The notes under the pieces: model-generated
What the model was told of the DNA's origin: nothing
What the model saw: only the letters and a program-made list of their open reading frames with translations
The model's database searches: none
Shown: piece by piece, positions 1 through 8,066 of the stretch
Layout: each line of letters begins with the position of its first letter
How positions within the stretch are numbered: the first letter of the stretch is position 1
Program-made: the position numbers and the translations under genes
From: Gottfriedia acidiceleris
Lineage (GTDB): Bacteria > Bacillota > Bacilli > Bacillales > Bacillaceae_G
Length of the DNA stretch: 64,000 bases
Direction of reading: 5' to 3'
NCBI RefSeq assembly: GCF_002128425.1
Contig: NZ_NESS01000008.1
Span: 62,001 to 126,000, forward strand

Positions 1-839
1 ATGATGTCATATTAACTGATGTAGGTAGTACGAAAAGTGAAATTATGAGACATTCAAAGACTCTTACAGATAAAGGTTATTGCTTTATTGGCGGTCATCC
101 AATGGCAGGGTCGCATAAAACTGGCATCGAGAGTGCAAAAGTTCATTTATTTGAAAATGCATATTTTATTTTGACACCAAGTGAAAATACTCAATATGCG
201 CAAATAGAAGAATTAAAAGAATGGCTTAAGGGAACAGGTTCACATTTCGTTGTAATAGATGAAGAAACACACGATCAAATAACAGGAGTGGTAAGTCATT
301 TTCCACACCTAATCGCTGCTAATCTTGTAAAACAAGTTAAATCTTACTCGAAGGATGAGCCTTTAGTATCAGCACTAGCTGCCGGAGGGTTTAGAGATAT
401 TACTAGAATTGCATCAAGTAGCCCGAAAATGTGGACTGATATTGTGATTCAAAATAAGGATACATTGCTTTCATTAATTTCAAATTGGATTGATGAAATG
501 AAACAAATGTATCAGCTTGTTGAAAGCCAGAATAAAGAAAATATCTTTCACTATTTCAAGGATTCAAAAGATTTTAGAGACAATATGCCAGCAAAAGCAA
601 ATGGAGCTATCCCGAGTTATTTTGATTTGTATGTAGACGTTTTAGATCGAGTAGGTGAGCTTGCGAACATCACGACAATCTTATCGATTCATCAAGTAAG
701 TATTACAAATCTAAGGATAATTGAATCGCGTGAAGGTTTACCAGGTGTACTAAGAATAAGCCTTCAAACAGAAAATGACAGAGAGAAAGCTGAAAAATTC
801 TTAAATGTTAATGGTTATGAGACGTACATTGTTTCATAA
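1..839 (+). CDS. tyrA: Prephenate dehydrogenase TyrA, 5' end outside the window
   Basis: Converts prephenate to 4-hydroxyphenylpyruvate in tyrosine synthesis. The reading frame is open from base 3 to the stop at 837-839, so the gene starts before the window; the ATG at 45 is internal. The first visible residues, DVILTDVGSTKS, are the typical end of the Rossmann NAD-binding half, followed by GGHPMAGSHKTG, the substrate-binding signature. The last ~70 residues (VGELANITTILSIHQVSI onward) form an ACT domain, as in Bacillus TyrA, which is expected to sense tyrosine. A hairpin terminator follows at once, so this is the last gene of its unit; in Bacillus this gene is usually near aroE-type aromatic genes, which lie upstream and out of view. 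Confidence 0.93.
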   Translation, partial: DVILTDVGSTKSEIMRHSKTLTDKGYCFIGGHPMAGSHKTGIESAKVHLFENAYFILTPSENTQYAQIEELKEWLKGTGSHFVVIDEETHDQITGVVSHFPHLIAANLVKQVKSYSKDEPLVSALAAGGFRDITRIASSSPKMWTDIVIQNKDTLLSLISNWIDEMKQMYQLVESQNKENIFHYFKDSKDFRDNMPAKANGAIPSYFDLYVDVLDRVGELANITTILSIHQVSITNLRIIESREGLPGVLRISLQTENDREKAEKFLNVNGYETYIVS

Positions 840-863
840 AAAAGTTAAGACTATATTTACACA

Positions 864-893
864 TTAAAGCACTTGTGAAGGTGCTTTTTTTTG
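864..893 (+). terminator. Intrinsic terminator of tyrA
   Basis: A stem AAAGCAC (866-872) pairs with GTGCTTT (881-887) and runs into eight T residues, 25 bp after the tyrA stop. Confidence 0.8.
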
Positions 894-1007
894 TTAAAGA
901 GCGACAACTAGATCAAGTTCTTTGCTAATTTACTAGAGTCTCTCTGACATTTCAAATAAAAATGAATAGTCAGTCTCTTTTGTGTACCAATTTTCTGAAC
1001 TTTATAT

Positions 1008-1013
1008 TATAAT
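1008..1013 (+). promoter_or_regulatory. Possible -10 element of ampS
   Basis: A TATAAT hexamer lies 44 bp before the ampS start. No convincing -35 is found 16-18 bp upstream, so this is a tentative assignment from one hexamer in AT-rich DNA. Confidence 0.3.
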
Positions 1014-1057
1014 TTAGAAGGTTAGATTTTTAAATCGTTAAACATGGAGGGATATCA

Positions 1058-2290
1058 ATGTCTCAGTTTGAAAAATCATTAGAAAAATATGCTGAACTTG
1101 CGGTGAAAAGTGGAGTTAATATCGTACCAGGTCAAACACTACAAATAAATGCACCAATCGGAGCTGCTGAATTCGTTCGTAAAGTTGTAAAATACGCTTA
1201 TGAAGCTGGAGCTAAAAATGTAAACATCGATTGGAATGATGATGTAATTACTCGTACAAAATACGAATTAGCACCAGATGAAGTTTTTGCAGAATTTCCA
1301 GGCTGGAAAGTAACTGCTTTGGAAGAATTAGCTGAAAACGGTGGTGCCGTTTTATCAGTTATTTCACCAAATCCTGAATTATTAAAAGGAATCGATCCAA
1401 AACGTATTGCTACTTTTAATAAAACTGCAAATACAGCATTACATAAATATCGTGAATTCATGATGGCTGACCGCATTCGTTGGTCAATCGTTGCAATTCC
1501 ATGTGTTGAATGGGCTGAAAAAGTTTATCCAAATGAATCAATTGATAAAGCAATGGATTTACTTTGGGATTCAGTTTTCAAAATTTGCCGAGTTGACAAC
1601 GAAAATCCAGTAGAAGCTTGGGTTAAACATAACGATTTCTTACAAGAAAAAGTTGTTGAATTAAATGACAAGCGTTATAAAACATTACATTACACAGCAC
1701 CTGGAACTGACTTGAAACTAGATCTAGTAGATAATCATGTTTGGAAAGGTGGCGGAGCAAATAGTGAAGATGGAAAATGGTTTAATCCAAATATTCCAAC
1801 TGAAGAAGTTTTCTCTATGCCACATAGCCATGGTGTAAATGGTACTGTTAAAGCAACTTTACCATTAAATTACGGTGGAAATTTAATTGAGAACTTCTCT
1901 TTAACATTTAAAGATGGAAAAGTTGTCGATTTCACAGCTGAAAAAGGCTATGATACATTACAACATTTATTAGATACTGATGAAGGTGCTCGTCGTCTAG
2001 GTGAAGTTGCATTAGTACCACATGATTCACCAATTTCAAATACAGGTTTAATTTTCTTCAACACTTTATATGATGAAAATGCTTCTTGCCACTTAGCATT
2101 AGGTAAAGCATATCCAAACAATATGAAGGATGGAGAAAAACTACCTTCAGAAGAACAAGCGAAATTAGGTATCAACCAAAGTTTAACTCACGTTGATTTC
2201 ATGATCGGATCAGCAGAATTAAACATTGATGGAATTAAAGAAGATGGTACAGTTGAACCAATCATGCGAAATGGTAACTGGGCATTTTAA
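1058..2290 (+). CDS. ampS: Aminopeptidase, M29 family (AmpS type)
   Basis: Cytoplasmic metallo-aminopeptidase that trims N-terminal residues from peptides. The 410-residue length is the usual one for M29. The five metal ligands known for the family are all present and in register: E250, E316, H345, H378 and D380 (in TEEVF, GEVAL, CHLALG and THVDF). The ATG is preceded by GGAGG seven bases upstream. It is a single-gene unit between the tyrA terminator and its own strong terminator at 2308. Family assignment is firm; the natural substrate cannot be read from sequence. Confidence 0.93.
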   Translation: MSQFEKSLEKYAELAVKSGVNIVPGQTLQINAPIGAAEFVRKVVKYAYEAGAKNVNIDWNDDVITRTKYELAPDEVFAEFPGWKVTALEELAENGGAVLSVISPNPELLKGIDPKRIATFNKTANTALHKYREFMMADRIRWSIVAIPCVEWAEKVYPNESIDKAMDLLWDSVFKICRVDNENPVEAWVKHNDFLQEKVVELNDKRYKTLHYTAPGTDLKLDLVDNHVWKGGGANSEDGKWFNPNIPTEEVFSMPHSHGVNGTVKATLPLNYGGNLIENFSLTFKDGKVVDFTAEKGYDTLQHLLDTDEGARRLGEVALVPHDSPISNTGLIFFNTLYDENASCHLALGKAYPNNMKDGEKLPSEEQAKLGINQSLTHVDFMIGSAELNIDGIKEDGTVEPIMRNGNWAF

Positions 2291-2305
2291 TCGTAAATAA
2301 AAATA

Positions 2306-2347
2306 GAAGGGGTGTCTCAAAAGATATGTTGAGATACCCCTTTATTT
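2306..2347. terminator. Terminator between ampS and the convergent GNAT gene
   Basis: GGGGTGTCTCA (2309-2319) pairs with TGAGATACCCC (2330-2340) with one G-T pair; T-rich sequence follows on the + strand and moderately on the - strand, so it may serve both convergent genes. Confidence 0.8.
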
Positions 2348-2355
2348 ATACTATC

Positions 2356-2901
2356 TTAAATTCTTTGAAATTGATCGTTACTTCTTAAAACTGTTATAAA
2401 ACCATCTAATATTGTATGACTAACTGAGAATCCTTTACGTTTATAAAACTCTAAAGCATCTTCATTTCCATTTGAAACATAGATAAAATAATCCTCTACA
2501 TCATCAAATTGTTGTAACCAGTTCATTGACATCTTGAATAGTACAGAGCCAACTCCATATTTTCTATATTCTTCTTTTATGTAAAATTGTGATAAACATC
2601 CAACATTTTTTTTATGAACTGATGAAAGGTCAAAAAAAGTAGCAAATTCGCTTGAATATACTTCTTTTGGTGAAATATTTGAATAAACGTAACCAACGAT
2701 TTGATCTTCATCTTTCACGATAACAATATAATTATGTATTGCTTTTTCTACTGAAGGAACCATACGTGTATCAAAATTCATACTATCAAACAATTCTGGT
2801 TTTTTCTTCGCTTTTGCTTTCTGAAAAGCCATTAATTCATTACATAAATCTCTGCATAATTCAATTTGATCCTCGTCAATCACTTTATAAGTTAAATTCA
2901 T
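2356..2901 (-). CDS. GNAT-family N-acetyltransferase
   Basis: Probable acetyl-CoA-dependent acetyltransferase of unknown substrate. The GNAT core is visible in the second half: LSQFYIKEEYRKYGVGSVLF contains the acetyl-CoA pyrophosphate loop (R-K-Y-G-V-G) and is followed by YVSNGNEDALEFYKRKGF, the usual strand 5/helix 4 region. An ATG 15 bases upstream (2916) is less likely, because the ribosome site GAGGGGTGA lies inside that extension and is correctly spaced only for the ATG at 2901, giving 181 residues. It converges on ampS and stands alone. Confidence 0.8.
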   Translation of the reverse strand: MNLTYKVIDEDQIELCRDLCNELMAFQKAKAKKKPELFDSMNFDTRMVPSVEKAIHNYIVIVKDEDQIVGYVYSNISPKEVYSSEFATFFDLSSVHKKNVGCLSQFYIKEEYRKYGVGSVLFKMSMNWLQQFDDVEDYFIYVSNGNEDALEFYKRKGFSVSHTILDGFITVLRSNDQFQRI

Positions 2902-3080
2902 CCTGTCACCCCTCATTAAGATTGATTCTGATTTTAAATAAATTTTGTACGATTTAATTTTAATATATAAATTCGTGAAAACAAATGAAATAATCAGTTT
3001 TACCGTTTTTGGTATATAATGGAAGTGTCACCTAGAATCAATTCATCATTCTACACATAAAACAAATGGAGGATGAGAAA

Positions 3081-3533
3081 ATGGAAGATCTTAAGTATGA
3101 GTTTTATATTGGAGCGAAACCGGAAGAAGTGTGGAACATATTTATTTCGCCAGAAGGAACGAAGGCAATCTTTTTTGGTTGCATTTTAAAATCAACATTT
3201 GAAGTCGGAGCGCAATATGAATTTATCGGACCAGGAGAAGATGGAGATCATACAGTGCATGTATATGGAAAAATACTAGCATTTGAGCCTCATAAAATGT
3301 TGAGCTATACGGAACATCCTGGCCCAGCCTACCGCGAAAATCATGCTGAATTAGAAACTAGAATTACACTTACACTAGAAGAGATAGGCGAATGCACAAA
3401 ATTAACACTAATTAACGACCAATGGCCAGAAAATCACCCTTCATATGAAAATACGAAATCTACTTGGTCAATGATTTTAAGTAATGTAAAAACATTTGCA
3501 GAAACCGGTAAAACATTAAATTTCGGCTGGTAA
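3081..3533 (+). CDS. SRPBCC (AHSA1-like) domain protein
   Basis: A 150-residue START-like/SRPBCC fold protein, a family that binds hydrophobic ligands in a deep pocket; some relatives act as stress proteins. Family marks are the N-terminal YEFYIGAKPEEVWNIFISPEGTKAIFFG, the central GEDGDHTVHVYGKILAFEPHKMLSYTE, and the C-terminal helix SYENTKSTWSMILSNVKTFAETG. The start is set at 3081, because GGAGG at 3069-3073 is seven bases before it; the in-frame ATG at 3066 overlaps that site. Single gene with its own terminator. Specific role unknown. Confidence 0.8.
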   Translation: MEDLKYEFYIGAKPEEVWNIFISPEGTKAIFFGCILKSTFEVGAQYEFIGPGEDGDHTVHVYGKILAFEPHKMLSYTEHPGPAYRENHAELETRITLTLEEIGECTKLTLINDQWPENHPSYENTKSTWSMILSNVKTFAETGKTLNFGW

Positions 3534-3548
3534 AATTTTAAAAAATAA

Positions 3549-3580
3549 AAAACCTCTGGGATCAGAGGTTTTTGTTTATA
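3549..3580 (+). terminator. Terminator of the SRPBCC gene
   Basis: AACCTCTG (3551-3558) pairs with CAGAGGTT (3563-3570), then TTTTTG. An A-run on the other flank means it may also stop transcription from the convergent fluoride-channel genes. Confidence 0.8.
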
Positions 3581-3604
3581 TGTTTTAAATTCCAGTTACT
3601 CAGT

Positions 3605-3964
3605 TTATCTTAATATATGAAAACCGATATATGCACCAACTATACTTATAATAGTAGATAAAATGATATAAGATAATGCAGTTTTATACTTTTTTGAAAG
3701 TAGTAATTGAATCGATTCGTATCCAAAGGTAGAAAAGGTTGTAAATCCACCTAATATTCCTACCCCAATAAACAACCAAAATGTAGTAGAAATCGATTTA
3801 TCGAGGTATAAATAGTTTATTAAACCTAAAATAAAAGAGCCGAGTATGTTTATAACGAAGGTTCCAAAAGGAAAATTTGTTTTAACTTTTTTATTAACAT
3901 AGTTTCCAAGGGCATAGCGAAAAATTGCTCCGATTCCCCCACCTATTCCAACAATAACAATCAT
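3605..3964 (-). CDS. crcB: Fluoride channel FluC/CrcB, second subunit
   Basis: A four-helix membrane protein that exports fluoride by forming dual-topology dimers. The 119 residues show the family marks GIGGGIGAIFRYALGN near the N-terminus, VINILGSFILG in helix 2 and GFTTFSTFGYE in helix 3, whose Phe and Thr residues line the pore. Its start overlaps the end of the upstream paralogue by four bases, so the two are translated together. Bacilli often carry two subunits that work as a heterodimer of opposite orientation; I infer that here. Confidence 0.93.
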   Translation of the reverse strand: MIVIVGIGGGIGAIFRYALGNYVNKKVKTNFPFGTFVINILGSFILGLINYLYLDKSISTTFWLFIGVGILGGFTTFSTFGYESIQLLLSKKYKTALSYIILSTIISIVGAYIGFHILR

Positions 3965-4350
3965 GATGAGGTTTCTCCTTTTAATTTATTGAATTTCTCT
4001 GCCGCTTTAAAACCAAGATAAGCCAAAATTAATCCTATTAATAGACTTGAGAGGATATAGACTAAACTTACTAATATTTTTTTTTCATCCATCAAAACTA
4101 CATTTTCAAGTGAAAAAGTTGAGAATGTAGTGAATGCTCCAGTAAACCCTGTTCCAATTAGTAAAGTATATTCAGGTTTTAATTTAACTTTAGCCATCGG
4201 TAAAAAGAAACCTAAAAAGAAGCAGCCAATGATGTTAATTAAAAATGTTTGAATTGGAAATCCATTAGAAAGTGGATGGATTGATAGACCTATTATGTAA
4301 CGAAGAATTGCTCCGAAAAATCCTCCGATTAGTATATATAAATAATTCAC
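3961..4350 (-). CDS. crcB: Fluoride channel FluC/CrcB, first subunit
   Basis: Paralogue of the overlapping downstream gene, 129 residues with four predicted membrane helices. Marks: GGFFGAILRYIIGL, FLINIIGCFFLGFF and TGAFTTFSTFSLE. Only 58 bp separate its start from the next gene's end, and that space is mostly a terminator, so there is no room for a fluoride riboswitch; expression is probably constitutive at a low level or by read-through. Four-base overlap with the second subunit supports coupled synthesis. Confidence 0.93.
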   Translation of the reverse strand: MNYLYILIGGFFGAILRYIIGLSIHPLSNGFPIQTFLINIIGCFFLGFFLPMAKVKLKPEYTLLIGTGFTGAFTTFSTFSLENVVLMDEKKILVSLVYILSSLLIGLILAYLGFKAAEKFNKLKGETSS

Positions 4351-4380
4351 TTTTTCACTTTCACCTCATAAATTCATTAT

Positions 4381-4407
4381 AAAAACGCTCCTAGGAGCGT
4401 TTTTTTT
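4381..4407. terminator. Bidirectional terminator between the CPBP gene and crcB pair
   Basis: Perfect palindrome ACGCTCCTAGGAGCGT (4385-4400) flanked by A5 on one side and T8 on the other, which gives a U-run in both directions. It ends the CPBP gene on the - strand. Confidence 0.85.
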
Positions 4408-4408
4408 G

Positions 4409-5170
4409 TTAGTTTACAATAAAAAAAGCAATAATCGAAACTAAGTTATTTAAAAAATGTGCAAAAATTGTAACTTCGATTTTTTTTGTTTTGATATATA
4501 TTATCCCAAAAATTAAACCAGCCAAAGAATAGGAAAGTAATGCATAGATTGAAAAACCAGCAACCATATGCAATAAACCAAATCCAAATGAACTTACAAT
4601 TAATCCAATGATCGGAGAATTTTTAAAAATCGAACCAATAATTAATTTACGAGTAATCCATTCTTCTTTAATTGGTGCAAGAATTACCGCAGAAATAATC
4701 ATAAGGATTGGATTAGTACGCAACAAGCCTTCAACTGCTTTTTGATTATCTGGCGTATCAATTGAATAATTGAAATGTTGAAAAATTACATCGAGAAGAT
4801 GTGATGATGCCAAAAGAACCACATATGCACCTAAAATGATTACAACGTCAATCACATTTATATTTATTCGTCTTAAAGTTAGAAGTCCCTTTTTCTTCGT
4901 ATAATAATATAGCCATAATAAGCTGAGGAAACCAAAAATTGAATCCGAATAAATTGATACGGTGTTTATAAGATTATCAAATTGTTTTTCAGTAACACTA
5001 ATATCCGCAACACTAACAAAAATCATACCCCATATTGAAGCAATCAAGATTAGTAAATTCAAACCAACAATAAATATTAAAAAATAGTAGCCAAGGGTTT
5101 TTAAGGCGGACTTACGTTCATTCGGAATATTTTCTGGAATGATTGTTTTATAGTTTAATTCATTATCCAA
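4409..5170 (-). CDS. CPBP-family intramembrane glutamic protease
   Basis: A multi-pass membrane protein with the three CPBP (Abi/CAAX-like) motifs: EEWITR (EExxxR), FGLLHM (FxxxH) and HFLNN (HxxxN) in the C-terminal half, which form the intramembrane active site. Members process prenylated proteins, bacteriocins or anti-sigma factors; the target here is unknown. About seven membrane helices are seen. A GTG at 5203 opens the frame but has no ribosome site; a TTG at 5170 is preceded by GGAGGAG five bases upstream and is preferred, giving 253 residues. Single gene. Confidence 0.82.
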   Translation of the reverse strand: MDNELNYKTIIPENIPNERKSALKTLGYYFLIFIVGLNLLILIASIWGMIFVSVADISVTEKQFDNLINTVSIYSDSIFGFLSLLWLYYYTKKKGLLTLRRININVIDVVIILGAYVVLLASSHLLDVIFQHFNYSIDTPDNQKAVEGLLRTNPILMIISAVILAPIKEEWITRKLIIGSIFKNSPIIGLIVSSFGFGLLHMVAGFSIYALLSYSLAGLIFGIIYIKTKKIEVTIFAHFLNNLVSIIAFFIVN

Positions 5171-5620
5171 ATCGGCTCCTCCAATTTTTTGATCTATGTT
5201 CACAAGCTTTCTAATTTCTAATTTACATTTATACTAACATATCCTATTTTATCTTAAATTTAAAGCTGAAAGAACTAGAAATAGAATAAATGAGTCTAAT
5301 AATTTTAAAACCATTTTATTTAATATATGAAAGATTCATGACAATATATGAGAGCCGAAAAAATACCTTGTTTCTCAGAGTATTGAAATATATTAGAGTC
5401 AATATGAAAGATAAGAACATTTAATGATATTCGATGAAATTTGCAATAGTTTTAAATATGATCTTTTAATCGTCTCTTATTGAGAGACAATTGATTGATA
5501 ATATATATTTTTAAAACTAACTTGCAAAAATTCAACATAATTAACTTTATTATTATGACAAAGTTCTTTTTTGTGGCTCAACAATTATAATGATGTGTTA
5601 GTCATTGATTAAAGGCTAAA

Positions 5621-5696
5621 GACCCCACAGGCGAACGCCGAGGAGGCTAAAGAATCTCGCCCCATGGAAATCGAGTACACTGTAGTGGAAATCAAG
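5621..5696 (+). repeat. Dispersed intergenic repeat, copy 1
   Basis: Shares the core AGAATCTCGC-CCATGGAAA-GAG-GTAGTGGAAAT with 48725-48780 and, on the other strand, with 37851-37886. All three lie in gene-free gaps. It resembles the degenerate GC-richer repeats commonly scattered between Bacillus genes; it has no ORF. Confidence 0.65.
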
Positions 5697-5763
5697 ATTA
5701 CACAACTTATTTATCAGTGATAAAATTCCACCCTAATCTACAAAGTTCTTTTTCAACAGCATG

Positions 5764-5795
5764 AGAAACAAGGTATCAAAAGATACCTTGTTTCT
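5764..5795 (-). terminator. Hairpin downstream of the alarmone synthetase
   Basis: AGAAACAAGGTATC and its exact complement form a 14-bp stem around a four-base loop, 53 bp past the sasA stop. The following U-run is poor, so factor-independent termination is likely but not certain. Confidence 0.6.
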
Positions 5796-5847
5796 TAATG
5801 AAAGAATTATTTTTCAATTTTTCTATTATACTTAAATCTTAAATATT

Positions 5848-6471
5848 CTAATTCAGCTGTTCAACTTGATCTCTAATCATCTCCATTTTATAGTCTAATG
5901 AATTTACAGTTGCTGAAGCTTCATTCAAACTTTCTATAATTGCTTTTGGAACCTTTTTATTATATTTATAAAAAATCTTGTGTTCTAGGCTTGCCCAGAA
6001 ATCCATTGCAACCGTTCTAATTTGAATTTCTACTTTTACTCTTTTCGTTTCAGAAGCAAGGAAAATTGGAATTTCAATAATCATATGAAAGCTTTTATAA
6101 CCATTTGGTTTTGGGTTTTTAATATAATCTTTTATTTCTACTATATAAATATCGTCTTGTTGTTTTAATAGTTCATAGATCATATAAATATCACTAATAA
6201 ATGAACAACTAATACGAACGCCAGCTATATCATTCATATAATTTTCCAGATTATATTGTGTTAGTTCTAAGCCTTTACGCTCAAGCTTTTCCATTATACT
6301 GTCAGGTTTTTTTAAGCGTGATTTTACGTGTTCAATTGGATTATGATTATGAGTTAAAGTAAATTCTTCATTTAAAATTCTAATTTTAGTATTGATTTCA
6401 TCTAACGCAAATTTATATATTAAAAGTGTGTTAGTCCATTCACCTAAGCTTTGATCTTTCAACATAGGCAA
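5848..6471 (-). CDS. sasA: Small alarmone synthetase (RelP/SasA type)
   Basis: Makes (p)ppGpp-type alarmones by moving pyrophosphate from ATP to GDP or GMP in the cytoplasm. The protein is a bare RelA/SpoT synthetase domain of 207 residues, with no hydrolase or regulatory parts. Marks include HNPIEHVKSRLK, NDIAGVRISCSFISDIY, NPKPNGYKSFH and VEIQIRTVAMDFWASLEHKI, the last carrying the catalytic Glu. Similarity is closer to B. subtilis YwaC (SasA) than to YjbM (SasB), for example in LLIYKFALDEINTK. In B. subtilis this gene answers cell-wall stress; no such operator was recognised here. Confidence 0.9.
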   Translation of the reverse strand: MPMLKDQSLGEWTNTLLIYKFALDEINTKIRILNEEFTLTHNHNPIEHVKSRLKKPDSIMEKLERKGLELTQYNLENYMNDIAGVRISCSFISDIYMIYELLKQQDDIYIVEIKDYIKNPKPNGYKSFHMIIEIPIFLASETKRVKVEIQIRTVAMDFWASLEHKIFYKYNKKVPKAIIESLNEASATVNSLDYKMEMIRDQVEQLN

Positions 6472-6748
6472 CCTCCTAATGTATATTACATCAGTATTCT
6501 ACCAGCTTAATGTGAACTCAGTGTGAAATCTTGGTGAACAGTTAGTGACAAGTAAAGTAAAGGAATTTTAAGGATATTAGGAAAAAGGGAATAGTAAAGG
6601 GTAGAAATGGCAGGATCATTAGACAAGGATCAAAGATGTAGAGAACGCATGTAATATTATAGTAGTAAGTAATAGAATTTTGTGTTTTGTTAGTATTGGA
6701 ATAATATGTTATAAATTTATATATATCATATTAGTTAGGGGTACATTG

Positions 6749-7528
6749 ATGAAACAGAGTTTTTATCGTTTGTTTATAGAGTTGACGAATAATCGTTTTA
6801 CTTCTGGTTTTTTACGTAAGTTTGCTACTTCTAGATTTAGTAAGGTGTTTATTAATCCTTATATTAAAGCGTTTAATTTAAATATGGATGAGAGTAAGGA
6901 GACTGTTTTTCCTACTTTACATGCATTGTTTACAAGAGAATTAAAGCAAAATGCTAGACCGATTCATGCTGGTGAAAGTGAATTAGCTTGTCCGGTAGAT
7001 GGTGTGTTAGAGTCTTGTGGGAAAATTGAAATGGATATAAAATTTGTCGTTAAAGGAAAGACATATAGCATTATTGAGATGTTAGGTTCAAAGGAAATGG
7101 CAGATAAATATGATGAGGGTTATTATATGGTATTGTATTTAAGTCCAAGCCATTACCATCGTATACATAGCCCAATTGAAGGTGAAATTGTCTCACAATT
7201 CGAGTTAGGTGCTAAATCTTATCCCGTGAATAAAGCAGGATTAACGTATGGTAAAGATCCACTTTCAAAAAATTATCGAGTTATTTCAGAAGTATTATGT
7301 TCTGAAAACAATAAACATGTTGCGATGATTAAAGTTGGTGCTATGTTTGTTAACACTATCGTAGTAACCAAAAAAGAAAAGCGTTTGAAAAAAGGTGAAG
7401 AAGTAGGGTATTTTTCTTTCGGTTCTACAGTTGTTTTACTTTTTGAAGCGAATAGTTTTTCACCAAATTTGAAACTTCAATCTGGACAAGCGATAAGAGT
7501 TGGTCAAAATCTTGGTAAATTACACTAA
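6749..7528 (+). CDS. psd: Phosphatidylserine decarboxylase proenzyme
   Basis: Makes phosphatidylethanolamine from phosphatidylserine at the membrane. The proenzyme cleaves itself at the Gly-Ser bond of the (L/F)GST motif, seen here as SFGSTVVLLFE near the C-terminus, to give the pyruvoyl cofactor. Other family marks are CPVDGVLESCGKI and YLSPSHYHRIHSPIEG. The start is placed at 6749, where AGGGG lies seven bases upstream; a longer frame opening at 6680 adds a poorly supported hydrophobic leader. Length 259 residues is usual for the Bacillus form. A terminator follows. Confidence 0.93.
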   Translation: MKQSFYRLFIELTNNRFTSGFLRKFATSRFSKVFINPYIKAFNLNMDESKETVFPTLHALFTRELKQNARPIHAGESELACPVDGVLESCGKIEMDIKFVVKGKTYSIIEMLGSKEMADKYDEGYYMVLYLSPSHYHRIHSPIEGEIVSQFELGAKSYPVNKAGLTYGKDPLSKNYRVISEVLCSENNKHVAMIKVGAMFVNTIVVTKKEKRLKKGEEVGYFSFGSTVVLLFEANSFSPNLKLQSGQAIRVGQNLGKLH

Positions 7529-7561
7529 AAAATATAAAGTATGCACTTTTTTTCACGAAAT

Positions 7562-7593
7562 GAGAGCCATCGTATAGAAAGATGGTTCTTTTT
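7562..7593 (+). terminator. Terminator of psd
   Basis: GAGCCATC (7564-7571) pairs with GATGGTTC (7581-7588) and is followed by TTTTT. Confidence 0.8.
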
Positions 7594-7666
7594 CTGTTAT
7601 TGTAAAGAGTGCTTGTATTTTAATTTCACTTGTATTATTTGCTTATATTGAAAATAATAAAAATGA

Positions 7667-7828
7667 TTAAGATGTTTTTTTTATATAGTAATCTAGACCT
7701 CTTCGTTTAATTTCTTTTTCAATTAAATAAATGAAGGCCGGATCTAGCTGTAAACCAAGAGCTTTTTTGTAGGACTCAAGTAACAACTCATCATTTAATT
7801 TGTACATATTTTTTGCCCGGTTGGGCAT
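7667..7828 (-). CDS. sda: Sda, checkpoint inhibitor of the sporulation kinase
   Basis: A 53-codon gene. The product is a helical hairpin that binds KinA-type kinases and blocks entry into sporulation when replication is disturbed. The stretch LNDELLLESYKKALGL and the ending FIYLIEKEIKRRGL match B. subtilis Sda. An internal ATG (codon 8, 7807) would give 46 residues, the length of the short B. subtilis form. GGAGG is only three bases from the first ATG, and a GCCC-AACC-GGGC hairpin separates it from the second, so either may be used. It is divergent from yqeG, as in B. subtilis, and DnaA boxes lie upstream. Confidence 0.88.
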   Translation of the reverse strand: MPNRAKNMYKLNDELLLESYKKALGLQLDPAFIYLIEKEIKRRGLDYYIKKTS

Positions 7829-7909
7829 TCACCTCCGAGTGAGAAAAGTTTTTTGAATTTCTTCGTAAACTTAATGTATCAAATTTTTAAATATAGAACA
7901 ATCGTTCGT

Positions 7910-8009
7910 TTATCCACAGAAATAGGTGGATAAGTTGTGGGTAATTTGTTTATATATTCTGAAAAAGTAGGTTCTAGGACTAAGGATAATGTGTATAGTT
8001 TTATCCACA
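7910..8009. promoter_or_regulatory. DnaA-box cluster between sda and yqeG
   Basis: Two perfect boxes TTATCCACA are at 7910-7918 and 8001-8009 on the + strand. Two 8/9 matches to TGTGGATAA on the - strand are at 7925-7933 (first base changed) and 7936-7944 (A to G). DnaA is known to activate sda in B. subtilis; the same control is inferred here. Confidence 0.85.
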
Positions 8010-8066
8010 GATAGAATGATTGTAGTTATTTGTCGAAAGATTTTAAGAATATATTGAGGTGTAATA

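Larger units (their letters stand above)
5204..5847. other. Non-coding stretch with a degenerate dispersed repeat
   Basis: No gene is supported on either strand. The stretch holds promoter space for the CPBP gene, a copy of a dispersed repeat at 5621-5696, and a 14-bp hairpin at its end. The half-sequence ATACCTTGTTTCT of that hairpin also occurs alone near 5363. Confidence 0.6.

Noticed and set aside
1198-2175. Two - strand frames inside ampS
   Set aside because: Antisense shadows with no ribosome site, within a well-conserved enzyme gene.
4351-4408. Fluoride riboswitch expected before the crcB pair
   Set aside because: The gap is 58 bp and is mostly a terminator palindrome; no fluoride-riboswitch sequence is present.
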